A DNA stretch of 56,786 nucleotides, taken from contig JALJEE010002383.1 in the NCBI GenBank assembly GCA_023231475.1, forward strand, positions 1-56,786, in the 5' to 3' direction. The position numbers and the translations under genes are program-made. Source of the DNA: Seison nebaliae. Taxonomy: Eukaryota > Rotifera > Pararotatoria > Seisonacea > Seisonidae. Shown here in pieces: positions 14,141-25,780 of the stretch (position 1 is the first letter of the stretch; every line of letters begins with the position of its first letter). Below the pieces are notes generated by a model. It made no database searches. It was not told the DNA's origin and saw nothing but the letters and a program-made list of their open reading frames with translations.

Positions 14141-14943
14141 AAAAGATATGATTAATAGAAAGAAAAGTTGGTAGGAAAAATGACTGAAAATGATTGTGTT
14201 GGAATTTGTTTTTCCAATGAAATTGTATCGAAGAAAATTGAATTGAGTGACAATTACGTGAGACAATAGGAGAAACTCTCGAAAATTGAAGTAGATGGAT
14301 ATGATTGTTGATTGAAGGAGAAATGGACTCTACTTCATAACAGATTAGATTGAACAGATAAACAAATTTACAGATAAAGAAAAAGCAATTAGATTAAAAC
14401 AGAATTGAAAAGAATTCCTATTTCCTTCCTGTGCAATAAGGGCCGAAGTAGTTTTTCTTCCATTTCGAGCTTCAGTAGCGAAAGATTATCAGGTTAATTT
14501 GGAAATGGAGAAGAGGCAATAAGCATTTATCCTTCCATGAAATATGTTCCTGTTAGGAGTTACTGATTAATTTTCCGTAAAGCACGTAGTTTTAGACATT
14601 CGTATCCATTGAGTGCTTATGGTTCGCCTCTAAATTTTATGTGTCGATAGAAGACTGATAGAAGGTAGATGATGTCGGTGACAGTTGAATAATGATTAGA
14701 ATTTATATGATTTAATGTCTATTTTACATTTATCATATTCTATCTTTTTTGATAGTTCATTCTTATCGGATAATTTTTTATTCTTCTCACTATCAACTTG
14801 CTCGAGAATAACAATTTAAACATCTCCTCTTTTCAAACATTTTTCGCAATTTCGTCTATTGTTCTATCATTTCAATTATCTTGATTTCTCCTTCTTAATT
14901 ATTCATCAGCACTCACAACATTGGAGCAAGCGATAAAGCGACG
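14141..14943. other. Mostly noncoding; possible last SMCR8-like exons
   Basis: No long open frame. A stretch ending at about 14491 (VVFLPFRASVAKDY then a GT donor) reads like coding sequence in the plus direction and could belong to the SMCR8-like gene. The rest is AT-rich and probably includes the promoter of the gene at 14944. Confidence 0.35.
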
Positions 14944-15393
14944 ATGCTCCGATATCTATTATTGGGATTATGTCTCCATCACATCATTTCCGCTTCTTTT
15001 CTTAACGAGAACGAACGGTTCTCTCTTGAGACCGTACGAAAGCAATACGGTGAACTTTCAAGAAATAATAAAAAAAGTTTCCTACGGACAATCATGAGTA
15101 GAATCGGAGGTAATCAAAAACCCAACGCTACTCAGATGGGACGTGGCAATTGGCGAAAAACAAGGAAACAACTCGCTGCTTATTTCATTTTGTGTACGAT
15201 GGAAAATCGAAATTTAACATCACGTAATAATTGTATGAGAAAGAAATTTATGAATCTCTTATTATTCCAAATGGAGAAGAACGGTGTTAATCTTCAGGCA
15301 ATCGATGAGAAGCTCGTGCGTGACAACCTTCAACATTTCAATGAAGTGAAACAGAATCATAAATCACAGAAATTACTACCATTATGGGGATAA
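14944..15393 (+). CDS. Unrecognised secreted protein, intronless
   Basis: 149 residues with a clear signal peptide (MLRYLLLGLCLHHIISA). The mature part is basic and helical-looking, with only two cysteines (in FILC and NNCMRK) that could form one disulphide, and N-glycosylation sequons NAT and NLT. It ends KLLPLWG. No domain is recognised. The gene lies tail-to-tail with the LEKR1-like gene (about 80 nt between the stops). Intronless coding is unusual here, and the signal peptide with compact size suggests a lineage-specific extracellular protein. Confidence 0.7.
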   Translation: MLRYLLLGLCLHHIISASFLNENERFSLETVRKQYGELSRNNKKSFLRTIMSRIGGNQKPNATQMGRGNWRKTRKQLAAYFILCTMENRNLTSRNNCMRKKFMNLLLFQMEKNGVNLQAIDEKLVRDNLQHFNEVKQNHKSQKLLPLWG

Positions 15394-15475
15394 GACCGCT
15401 CTGACAACATATAATTCTTACAAAATTTTATAAATGAGAAATTCACAAGATTTCGAATTATTATTATTTTTTCTT

Positions 15476-17856
15476 TTATGATGACCGTAAGTTTTCACTT
15501 CTTCCGTTTAATAAACCATTCAAGCGATTTCTATTTAATGAATTTATTCGATTATGATTATTGGTGCTGTTCTCGGTTGGAGAGGAAGTGCTGTCTGTAG
15601 ACGACGATTTGTTTGTGCTCGACGTGTCGATCGATGAAATATTTGTAGAATAATATTCGTTATTTCGGGAATTTCTTCCTTTTAACGAACTGTTCGTGGA
15701 TGTCATTGTTGGCAATGAAGTCGGAGAATTTTTCTGATGATTATTCAAGAAACTTTTTGAAGACAAATCGTTCGTTTGTTGCATCTTTAATTTCTTGTAT
15801 AAACTAATCACATTATTCGATTGTTTAGAAGAGGATTTGGTAGGAAAAACATTTCGTTTGTTCTCGAATGAAAGCGATTTATTTTTCGATCGAATCGGAA
15901 TTAATTTATTCTCAGTTCGTCCAACATTATTTTCACTAATAACTGAAGTTCTTCGTGCCGTGTTCTTTTCCATTTGAATCTCTTTTTTCCTCACTGTTTT
16001 TGTTGGAGATAATTGATTGGAAACTTTTGATAATGAAATATCATCATTACTCATAGTTTCTAAACATTCACGTTGTGATTGAACGGTAATATTTTTGGAA
16101 CCTAGAATTATCGATCTGTTATTATCGAACATCTTCTGCAAATTATCTCGTTCTTCACATTGCTGCTTTATTAATTTCTCGTACGTCTCAACTTTCTTCG
16201 ATTGATCACCAAACATTTTCTGATAGTTCTCTAATTCTTCTTCCACCGTTGACATATGTTGCTTCAGCATATTATTCGTTACTTCTTGTCGTTCCAACTC
16301 CATTTGTTTCTTATTAAATTTTACTTCTTCTACTCGAAGATCATGTTCACTGGACTTTTGAAGAACGCCAATTTTCGATTGAAGTTCTCGAATGAATTGA
16401 TGTTTCTTGTTCTATACGAATGGATTAATTGAATACGAATTAATATATAAGTGAAATTAACTAAAGAATTATCAAAATTCTTTCGCATTTCCTTCATTTG
16501 CATCTTCTTCGATTCATCTAAAGTAGTCTTCAAATTGTTCATCTTATCATCCATCTCCTTCGACATATCATTTATTCTCAACAATATTTCTCGATTTTTT
16601 TCTCGTTCAATTTCCAATTCTTTATCGCGATCATTTAACATTCTCTGATATTCATCTAACTTTATATTCATCTCATCCATCCTCCTTCTCATATTATTCG
16701 CATTATTATTCTGATTTTTCGAATGAGCATCTTTCAACTCTCGTCGAACTTTCGATATTTCTTCTTTCTGTGTAATCGTCAATCGACTTTTCTCTTCAAT
16801 TAACCTTTCGTTTAATTGACATAAATTGAAATATTCTTTTTCACGATCCTCCAAATTAACTAAAGATATAAAAACAAATTATTTTATGATGGAAATAATT
16901 TTATAGAATAACATTTCAATTCTTGATTCTTCTCATTGATCTCGTCGTGCTTCATTTGAATATCACGCAATTCATTTCGAAGTTCATGATTCTTCACCGT
17001 TTGCCCTTCCAATTGCTCATTTTGAATAGTAAATTCTGTTTGTAGTTTCTCATAATTATTCCCAAAATTCTTATGCAGATAAGTGGTTTTATTTCGCTCC
17101 TCTAAAACATCTTTAGCTGCTTCCCTTAATTCAGTCAACAATCGTTTATTCTCCGTCTCTAGTAAATCCAATTCATCACCGTTACTAGTGAATTCTTCTT
17201 TTAACAGGGCTTGCTCCTTCATTAATTGATCCAAACTAAAATTCATTGTTGGTAAACTTAACTGAACAATGAAAAAACTTTTCTTCTAATTCTTTTTTTA
17301 TATTCAGATGATAATTTACAAAATTCTTAAAATTACTTCCAAATTCATTTATAATTTGCGCTTCTTCCAATTGTTTGGAAGTGATATAACATCTCAATTC
17401 CTCGACCTCCTTTTTCGATTGATCGTTGATCAAATTGAGTTCGTCTAATTCCATTGTTATATCCGTCTTCCATTTTTCAATTTGGCTGTTCACCTGTCGC
17501 AGTTCGCACAACGACTCGTTGAGCCTAAAACAATATCATCTTATAATGATATATAACAAAAATTCAATAACACGTCTCGCTCATTCTCAATATTTAAAAT
17601 TCTATTTTCATATTCTGCAAATTTCTTCTCGGGATTGTCACAAACCTCCAATCTTTTCTTCAAAACCTTTATCGAAAAAGCTTGTGGTGCAATAAGTTAA
17701 GTTAAATGAAACTATAATTTCTTCTTCCAGTTTCTTTATCTCATTGTGAATTAAGTAGCTTACTCCGCAATAATTACAAATTGTTTCCGAACGATCCATT
17801 ACTTTCAGATCATCCGGTAATGGATATTGAGGATCATAGCGTTCAAATTGTTCCAT
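15476..17856 (-). CDS. LEKR1-like coiled-coil protein
   Basis: Starts at 17856. The N-terminus has YPLPDDLKVMDRSET followed by ICNYCGVSYLIHNE, which resembles the conserved zinc-knuckle-like start of LEKR1 (CKYCGVSYLIHHE, recalled from the family). The rest is long coiled coil rich in Glu and Lys, spread over exons near 17856-17720, 17674-17580, 17525-17250, 17246-16910, 16854-16450 and 16420-15476. Joins I checked agree, for example a 47-nt intron starting after KKLEEEII. The last ~180 residues are Ser/Asn/Thr-rich and disordered. LEKR1 is poorly characterised in any species. Exon borders in the middle are approximate. Confidence 0.65.
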
Positions 17857-18653
17857 AATTACATTGTTTTCCTAATTCTTATAAATGCATTCCATGACAA
17901 TAGTAATCGACAAGAACTAATTCATCGGCAAGATTAAGATCATTAATTTATGTTTTTAATATACCAGCTTGGTCTTTACTAAGCCTATTAACCATCACAT
18001 TTAAAATTTCTATTATATTTATAAATTTCAATAAATTTTTAAACAGAATGTGTTTCTCTTTGTTTCTCCTGAAAACCGGAGAATTGAGAATGAAGCATTT
18101 ACTGCATGGATTTTTGTAGTCAGAATACTAGCTATAAGAGAGAACACTGTTATATCTTCGTACTTTCAAATTCATACTTAATCCATTAGAATTTTCCAAT
18201 TGTTGGATCTAATTGAATGCAAGTATTTGTTTATTAAAACTTCTTGACTAAAATGACGTTTCATCTACTTCGTCGATGAACAAATTTTATCGACATATTG
18301 TATTTGTTCCCAATCATTTATGGTGGTTTAATATCAATGAATGAATGAAGTTATTCCAATAAAAAAAGATTTATTTATCCTTCAATATTGGTTTATTCAC
18401 CATCTCTAGAGAATTAAGAATTAATCATGTCGAGAAAATTGGAAATAATTACTTGGATTATTTATCGCTTCAATATGACTTGTTGCGAACAATTTGAAAG
18501 TTTGTCAAATCATTCTTCATAAGAGGAAATAAAAAAGTTTTTTAAATTAGAAAGATTGTCCGAAATTTAAGGCCCATTAAAAGAAAAGTATAATAAAAAG
18601 GAAGTAATATAGAAAATTGAAATATTTGAAGTTATATAAGAGAAGATTACAAG
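17857..18653. other. Intergenic between divergent genes
   Basis: About 800 nt of AT-rich DNA between the LEKR1-like gene (minus) and eIF2-alpha (plus); it should hold both promoters. No gene or repeat recognised. Confidence 0.5.
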
Positions 18654-19877
18654 ATGGTTTTATCATGTCGATTTTATGAACAAAAATATCCTGATATTGA
18701 TGATGTGGTTATGGTGAACGTTAATCAAATTGATGAAATGGGTGCATATGTGAGATTAATGGAATATGACGGTATCGAAGGAATGATCTTGCTCAGCGAA
18801 TTGTCGAGAAGACGAATTCGTTCAATTAATCGTTTAATTCGTGTTGGTCGTGAAGAATGTGTGGTGGTGACACGTGTCGATCAAAGTAAAGGTTATATCG
18901 ATCTCTCTAAACGACGAGCGACTCAAGAAGACAAGTTGAAATGTCGAGAGAAATATGAGAAAGGAAAGACAGTTAAAATTCTTATACTAAAAAATTTCTA
19001 AAGAAATTTCCATTTTTCTATGAATTTTAATAGATTAATTCGATTTTGCGACATGTAGCTGAATTGTTGAAATTTGATTCGAGTCAATTAGAACAATTAT
19101 ATGAGAAGACGGCATGGTATTTCGATCGTAAAACGGGAAAAGATAATGGATCATATGAAGTTTTCAAGAGATGTGTCTCTGATCCATCATTGTTGGATGA
19201 ATGTGAAATAAGTGAAGAAGTACGAGATGTGCTCCTGAAGAATATCAATCATCGATTGACGAATCAATCGATTAAAGTCGTTTCAAAGATTCGAGTCTAT
19301 TGTTTCACTTATGATGGAGTGAATGCAGTGAGAGAAGCTTTGTTAAAAGGATTGGAACTCTCATCAACAACTTTCCCATTTGAAGTTAATATGAATTATT
19401 TTTCTAGCTTTATTTAATCTTCCCACTTATTATGATTATTGTTAATATTGATATTAAAGTTTTATTAAGAGAAAGAAAAATATATAAATGATATATAAAT
19501 ATATATTGTAATCTAATTCTCATTTATGTGTAATGAAATAGATAACACTAGTGGCTACACCAACATATATGATAACTTGTGTGTCGACTACGAGTGGAAA
19601 TGAGATTATTGAAAAGATGAATGAAGCAACGAAAATCATCGAACAAACTATAACGGAGAAAGGTGGTAAATTTCAGTGTACGAAAGCGCCTGTAGTTATA
19701 TCGAAGGGACATGATGAGAAGAAGATTGGTGAAGGAGATGACGATGAAGATAATGAAGAGAATGATTCAAATGAAGGAAGTGAAGATGATGATGATGATG
19801 ACAGTGACGAAGATGGTACAAAGAATAATGAAGGTATGCATGTCATAGACAATGATGGACTTCGTATCGATGATTAG
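18654..19877 (+). CDS. EIF2S1: Translation initiation factor eIF2, alpha subunit
   Basis: Exons 18654-18971, 19034-19384 and 19542-19877 are all phase 0 and give 334 residues (human 315). The S1 RNA-binding domain opens with [20 protein letters not shown]. The regulatory site [12 protein letters not shown], phosphorylated at its first serine by stress kinases, is intact. SILRHVAEL, the helical domain and [10 protein letters not shown] follow as in the family. The C-terminal tail is unusually acidic, with runs of Asp and Glu after the third domain. eIF2-alpha forms the ternary complex with GTP and initiator tRNA; its phosphorylation lowers translation initiation. Confidence 0.97.
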
Positions 19878-20344
19878 GTTGATAAAGAAATCCGAAGTGA
19901 AATAATTTGTTAAGATAATTTATCATAAAAACATAATTAAAACTTTCACCTTCACTTTCTAATTCTTCGACGAATCATTCTCTTGTTACTAGTATAATAA
20001 TTGTTTTTTCTTTTCTTTTTCTTGTTGGTCACGTAAGAGCACATGCCGAAAATAATAAATGGAAATATGAAATGTTTATTCTAATTCTATAATTTATCAT
20101 GAGAAAGCAATAGACAGGAAGAAAGAATGAATAAAATTTTGAGGTTAAGAAAATTGAAAAGTTTTCATTTAATCTATCAAATATTTTTTGAATTGATCAC
20201 CCTCGATCTCTCCAATTTTATGACAAAATTGGAAGATCTATCTGTTAAATTATTTAAGCGAAATTTCCTGCGTTCTCCATTCGATTAACAACATAATCGT
20301 CGTTGTGCGCAATCCTTTTATACATCATTCAGAATATTAGATAT
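19878..20344. other. Intergenic, convergent 3' ends
   Basis: Between the stops of eIF2-alpha (plus) and SPATA18-like (minus). AT-rich with polyadenylation-like words. Nothing else is supported. Confidence 0.5.
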
Positions 20345-22017
20345 TTAAAGAAAAATTGAAACTAAGGAAGTTGTATCGCAACAGGAAATTCCAGTTTTAA
20401 CTTCACCTTTACATATCACTTTTCCACATTGCATCAATGTCGGCCAAATATGATGATGAACGGACACTGAACATATATCACTATCAGCTGATCGTCGGTA
20501 TCTTGTTGGATCGAAACATTCACTATCTAATGCGATTGCAATATCGAGTGGATATGCCAACGAACTCATCTGGAAAGCGACACGTAAAGCACAACGTATA
20601 AAATTGGTAAGATAATTAAATCGGATTCCACTAGGTAATCGTAATCGACTGTCTCTCGTTAATGCCAATGTTACATCCTGGAAATTATTTAGAAATAAAA
20701 AAAAAAAAAAGAAACTAACGCAGATTAAATATTCTATGTCAAATGTCTTCACATTCGAATTAATATGATTTTGTGTTCGTTCTTCCAATGTCAACGTTTT
20801 ATCTGGATAAATATCTCGTGACACTTGTAAACGACATCTAGTTTTCCATGATTGAAATGCTGATTTGGCAGCGCGGAATGATTCACGAATTACGGCGAAG
20901 GTGATTCGATCATTCATATCAGGATCACACGATTGTACTGCTTTCAATTGATCAATAGCTGATCGACGATCACAACAATAAAGAGTATTGTATTGTTGAA
21001 TCAAATCATTCTCCGAACATACTTGCATGGGCGACGATGGAGATAATGGTGATAAGGATCGACAAGGTATCGGAGATGAAGAACGAGCACATGCGTCACA
21101 ACACGGTGATGGAGAACGTGATGCCATTCGTGGTCTTGCATCATAACGTTCTCGACGAGATCTCAATCGTTCGATTGTTGCGTCTGTCGATGCACTACGA
21201 CAAATTGTAGCTGGTGAACATCCTCGCGACATAATACGAATACCATTTTCCACAGCATCTTGCAATTGTTTCTGACTGTCAGACAATTGCATCGCTCGAA
21301 ACTCCGAATCTCGTAATTTGTATTTGAGATCTCTTACCTGTCTATCATTTGCTAAACGTTCAATTGAAGAATTACGTTCCGTGTTACGCAATTTGTTTTC
21401 GGTTTCACTCAATCTTTAAATCATTTTAGAAAAAGATTAGATATTCAATAATGAGATAATAAACCGGCATTTTAACATTGCTTTATCACAATCTGATTGA
21501 GTAATTCTTCGCTCCAAATCTTTCATTGATCGATTGAAATCATCAACTAATTCATTTCGGTGCATTTTTAATTGATAATTCTCCAAATTCTTACATGTAT
21601 CCGTACAACAAGCTAACTGAGAATGGATGAATGAACTGAAATTGTCGAAGTTTTTTTGAAAAATAACTTTACTGTTCAACATTTGCAGACGACATCGAAT
21701 TGCGGCAGATGTACAAGGATTCCTTTCCGCTATAAAAATTATTCAATTAATCTCTTTTAACGATTAGTAAATGATTAACCTTCACATGCTACTAATCCTA
21801 AAGTCTTCATCAAATTATTTTGTACATCGGAACACAATTGAACAACGTCAATTATCTTGTCAATGTTACATTCGAGTGGTTGATACTGAAAATATTAGAA
21901 ACAGAAAATTCCCATTAAAATGTCTCTAACCCGATAATCGCAACATAAATTTTGTAGACGTCTGGATAAGCAGTCAATTGACCGACTATCGATAATTCTT
22001 TGAATTGAATCACACAT
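20345..22017 (-). CDS. SPATA18: Mitochondria-eating protein (MIEAP/SPATA18) homologue
   Basis: Start at 22017 with MCDSIQRIIDS, parallel to the family N-terminus. Coding continues through exons near 22017-21932, 21887-21780, 21731-21470 and 21412-20345, the last with a small AT-rich intron at about 20680-20720. The middle is coiled coil with an SR/SP-rich stretch (SRSPSPCC, SLSPLSPSSP), as in vertebrate MIEAP. The C-terminal domain is diagnostic: AYPLDIAIALDSE, YRRSADSD and HHHIWPTLMQ then KGEVKTG match PPLDIAYGADGE, YRRSYDSD and YHVWPALME then KGEAVT. MIEAP acts in mitochondrial quality control, binds cardiolipin and is abundant in testis. Many cysteines in the first 100 residues are a local feature. 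Confidence 0.85.
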
Positions 22018-23839
22018 TACAATAAAGAAGAGTTCGAAATGTTTTTACTAGAAAAAATTGTATCTGGTTGGTCGAAATGAAAGAGATTTGAAGAGGAAGT
22101 TTAAATAATTAAACGAGAAAATATTTTTAATTTAGCAGAAGAATAATGGATTTAGAGTTTGATGATAAAGACTAAAACTGAAACTACAATGACGAATAAT
22201 TATCCTAAGTTTCTAAGAAAGAACAATTGACTTATCGAAGAATGACTTTTATTTTAATTTCGTTATTACTAATGATATAAAAAAGGTTCCAAAAGGAAAT
22301 ATGAGATGGAGATGATTTTGAAGTAAGGTCAATCCTAAAATTAATTGCGAATTCGCAATAAAACTATCAGGTAACGATGAAGGAGAACGGTAGAGTATGG
22401 AAAGACACTAAGAAAATTCTTTATTATATCAATATAAATGTCAGATGATATCGTCATGAATAACGGAACAGATGATGGAGAACAATGTCATAGAGACAAT
22501 TATATCGTAAATAATCTATTGCAGCATGAAATGCATACAATATCAGTAGTATTTCTTTCCTTCGACTATTATGAAGGATTTGACTTACGATTATCATTAA
22601 GAAAGGAACAACACTTAATTCATATTAAATTAAATGAGAATTCTAATAAGATATAGGAATGAAATTTCTTTAAAAATTTCTTTTGACTCTCACATCTACA
22701 ATGGAAGTTCGTATGGTGTATCAATAAAGTAGTTTAAGGAATGATAAGTTGACTGAAATAACAAAAAGAGACTGTAGGTTACAAAAGAAACGTTTGTTCG
22801 TTCCTTTTTTTCAGATGTTCCTACTGTAAAATATGAAGTTAAATAATTTGTTGATTTTTCCACTGATGAAATGGTCGGATAAATGGCAAACAACCATCTA
22901 CCTTCATCTATTCAACCATTTCTTGCTAACGACTATGAGAGTGGAGAAGGACATGTTGCAATACATTCGCATTGACTGGAGCGAAGGCACCTTGATAACG
23001 TTTTGAATTGTCGTATTATAATTTCCATAAATTTGTAGAATAAAAAAATAAAAAATTTTTTTGATTACACAATTACTTGGTTACGAACAAATATAGTTAC
23101 GAGTGTTTTCCGTAAATGAATTAGGTGAGAACGATTAGATTGCTAATTGAATTGTTTGGGAGGGATAAAAATAAAAAAATAATAAACTTACATAAAATTG
23201 TTAAAAAAAAATTTTAAATTTCTTATTTGAATTAATTAACAACAACAACGAAGAATGGTTAAGAAGAAGCACAATTTTGATACTTAACCATTAGTCATCA
23301 TAATGATCTCTAATTCTCTTCCTCTCAATCATTTGGGCATTTATTTCTTTCTATTAACATTATTATTGTAGCGACAGTAGTAAATTAAAGAGTTATGATA
23401 AAAATAGTAAATTTCTTACAAATTCTCCGTTTCTTCACTTTTTTTTGACGTTCCATGACATTTTGCATGACATATCATCATCTATCCTTCCAATACGAGA
23501 AATATATTCATTTGTTGATTGAAGTCAAATATTAGTTCAACTCATTATTTTACACACACGCACACATTTTACGTTCACGTCATAACATATAATGATGTAA
23601 CATGAGAGATGAGGAGGGAATGAAGTAGAATTTAAATGAATAAATCAAATCGGTACAATGAATCTGTCGATTCGATAAATTATCAAAGATATTTTTCCTG
23701 ATCATCTCCTTCATGTTTATTGATAGAAGAAAAGAAAGAAAACCCTTCTTCTTTTTCTCTCTCAACTACTGTCGTCGTTCGTTGAGATAAGAGGAGGTAG
23801 ATATATCTAATCGAGAAGGTGAAGTGAATAAATTTCTTC
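22018..23839. other. Long intergenic region
   Basis: About 1.8 kb between divergent SPATA18 (minus) and ALG1 (plus) genes. AT-rich with short open frames on both strands, none with a recognisable domain or good splice neighbours. A short CACACACG-like run lies near 23555. No repeat or RNA gene identified. Confidence 0.5.
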
Positions 23840-25680
23840 ATGATGGATGACAATGGAGATGGAAGAAGAACAAAGAGTGCAGCAGTATTTGTTCTGGGAG
23901 ATTTAGGACATAGTCCACGAATGCAATTCCATTCGTTGTCTTTGGCCAATACGAATTATCATGTTTCCTTATTCGGTTATCGAGGTTAATTCTATTGATA
24001 ATAATTAATAATATTGGTGCTTCTGGAACAGAAAGTCAATGTATTGAAGAAGTGGAATCGAATAAGAATATCGAACAAATTAACATTAAATCTTTCCCCA
24101 AATGGATGAATAGTTAAATTTTTTCTAATAATCTTTCAATTCAACAAGAAATTACGATAACAGATTTCCCATCATTTCTTCGTTTCCCATTCAAATTCTT
24201 TTGGTTATTTATAACGACACTCTTCACCTTCATCACTTTACGACGTCAATTTGACATTCTGCTTGTTCAGGTTCATTCAATTAATTTTTGTATCAGTTTC
24301 CCTTATGGAAATAATGTTTTAGTAGAATCCTCCGACCTTACCATCATTAATTATTGGCTTATTATTAAGGAGGTTGGGATATACGAGAAGGTTCTATATA
24401 GATTGGCACAATTTCGGTTATTCTATGTTTTCGGAGACGTCGAAAATGATGCGTTTCATTGTGGAAAAGTTAATTATTTGATTTGATCGAACAAACAAAA
24501 GTGGAAAAAGAAGAAAAAATAAAAATTTTTGTTCTGAAAAAATAGTATTGAAATGAGAATCGGTAGAATGAGTGATGGTAATTTCTGCGTGTCTTCAGCG
24601 ATGAAGCACCGTTTACTGACGAATAATATAAAGTTACCTTCGTGCTTCATCAAACATATCATTTTAATTGACATTTCAATTTTCTTCTTCTTCAAAATCA
24701 TTTTCGTCAATTTATTTTTAATTTTCGACTGAAATTTCGTTTGGGACATCTTTTTTCGTTACTGGTATAATTATCGTCACAGTTCTAACGTTTTCTACGA
24801 TCGTCCGTTATCAAACCGGTTGAACATCGGAAAAGACGATGGTACTATTAACGGCATGACAGTAACAGACTTTCGACAACGTCTCCTCGAACAATATTCG
24901 ATTAATTGGGCGAAGTTACATCATTTTCGAGAGACTAACGATTTCTAATGCAGAATTTCCATATAGAAACGAATTGTTGATGGTCAGTAGTACGAGTTGG
25001 ACTGTAGAGGAAGATTTTAACATTCTATTTCACGCATTAAATCGTTCGTCATATTTCTTTCTAATTGATTGAAAATTCTCTCCCAGATTTCAATGAGACA
25101 AAAGAACGTCTTGTGAATGGTTTGCCCAATGTGTTATGTATCATTACAGGTTAAATTTCCATAAATAAACATATAATATAAGAGAACGGAAATAGGTAAA
25201 GGAGAATTGAAAGATTATTATATGAATGAATATCATAGACTCAAATCGAATGGATCATTAAAACATGTTCGTATCGAAACAATCTGGTTAACTACTCAAG
25301 ATTATCCATTACTCTTCTCGTTTGCCAATGTAGGCATTTCATTACACAAATCAACTAGTGGCTATGATCTTCCCATGAAAATTATAGATATGTGTGCTGC
25401 TGCTTTACCAGTTCTCTCTTATGATTATACGACAATAAGCGAATTGATCCATCACAATCGAACAGGAATCGTCTTCTCAACTTCCGACGAATTGTATCGA
25501 CTACTCTTCAATCTCTTCTATAACGATCGGATTAATGTAAATGAGAATGAGGAAGAGGATTCATTGAAGGAAAATGAAATTCTCCAAAATATCCGGAACC
25601 GATTAATTGAAAGAAATGCAAATGGTGAATGGAATTGGGAAAGTGAATGGAAGAAAACCGTTCTTCCAATTCTTTCGTAG
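23840..25680 (+). CDS. ALG1: ALG1 chitobiosyldiphosphodolichol beta-mannosyltransferase
   Basis: ALG1 adds the first mannose (from GDP-Man) to dolichol-PP-GlcNAc2 on the cytosolic face of the ER. Recognised in order: VFVLGDLGHSPRMQFHSLSL (family VLGDVGRSPRMQYHALSL), a membrane-associating block FLRFPFKFFWLFITT, NPPTLPSLIIG, IDWHNFGYS, CVSSAM, VFYDRP, MVSSTSWTVEEDFNIL, CIITG, and the GT-B donor-site region ISLHKSTSGYDLPMKIIDM, ending WKKTVLPIL. At least eight exons split by short introns; the first ends at 23984 and the last begins about 25198. Internal borders near 24480-24770 were not all resolved. Length fits the family (~450-480). Confidence 0.93.
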
Positions 25681-25780
25681 TTTCAGATAATTTTATACAA
25701 AGATAAGAAAAATGAGTTTGAAAAAAATAATAAAATTATTTACTCAATCCATAATAGTTTCTGTTGGTTAAATGAAATTT

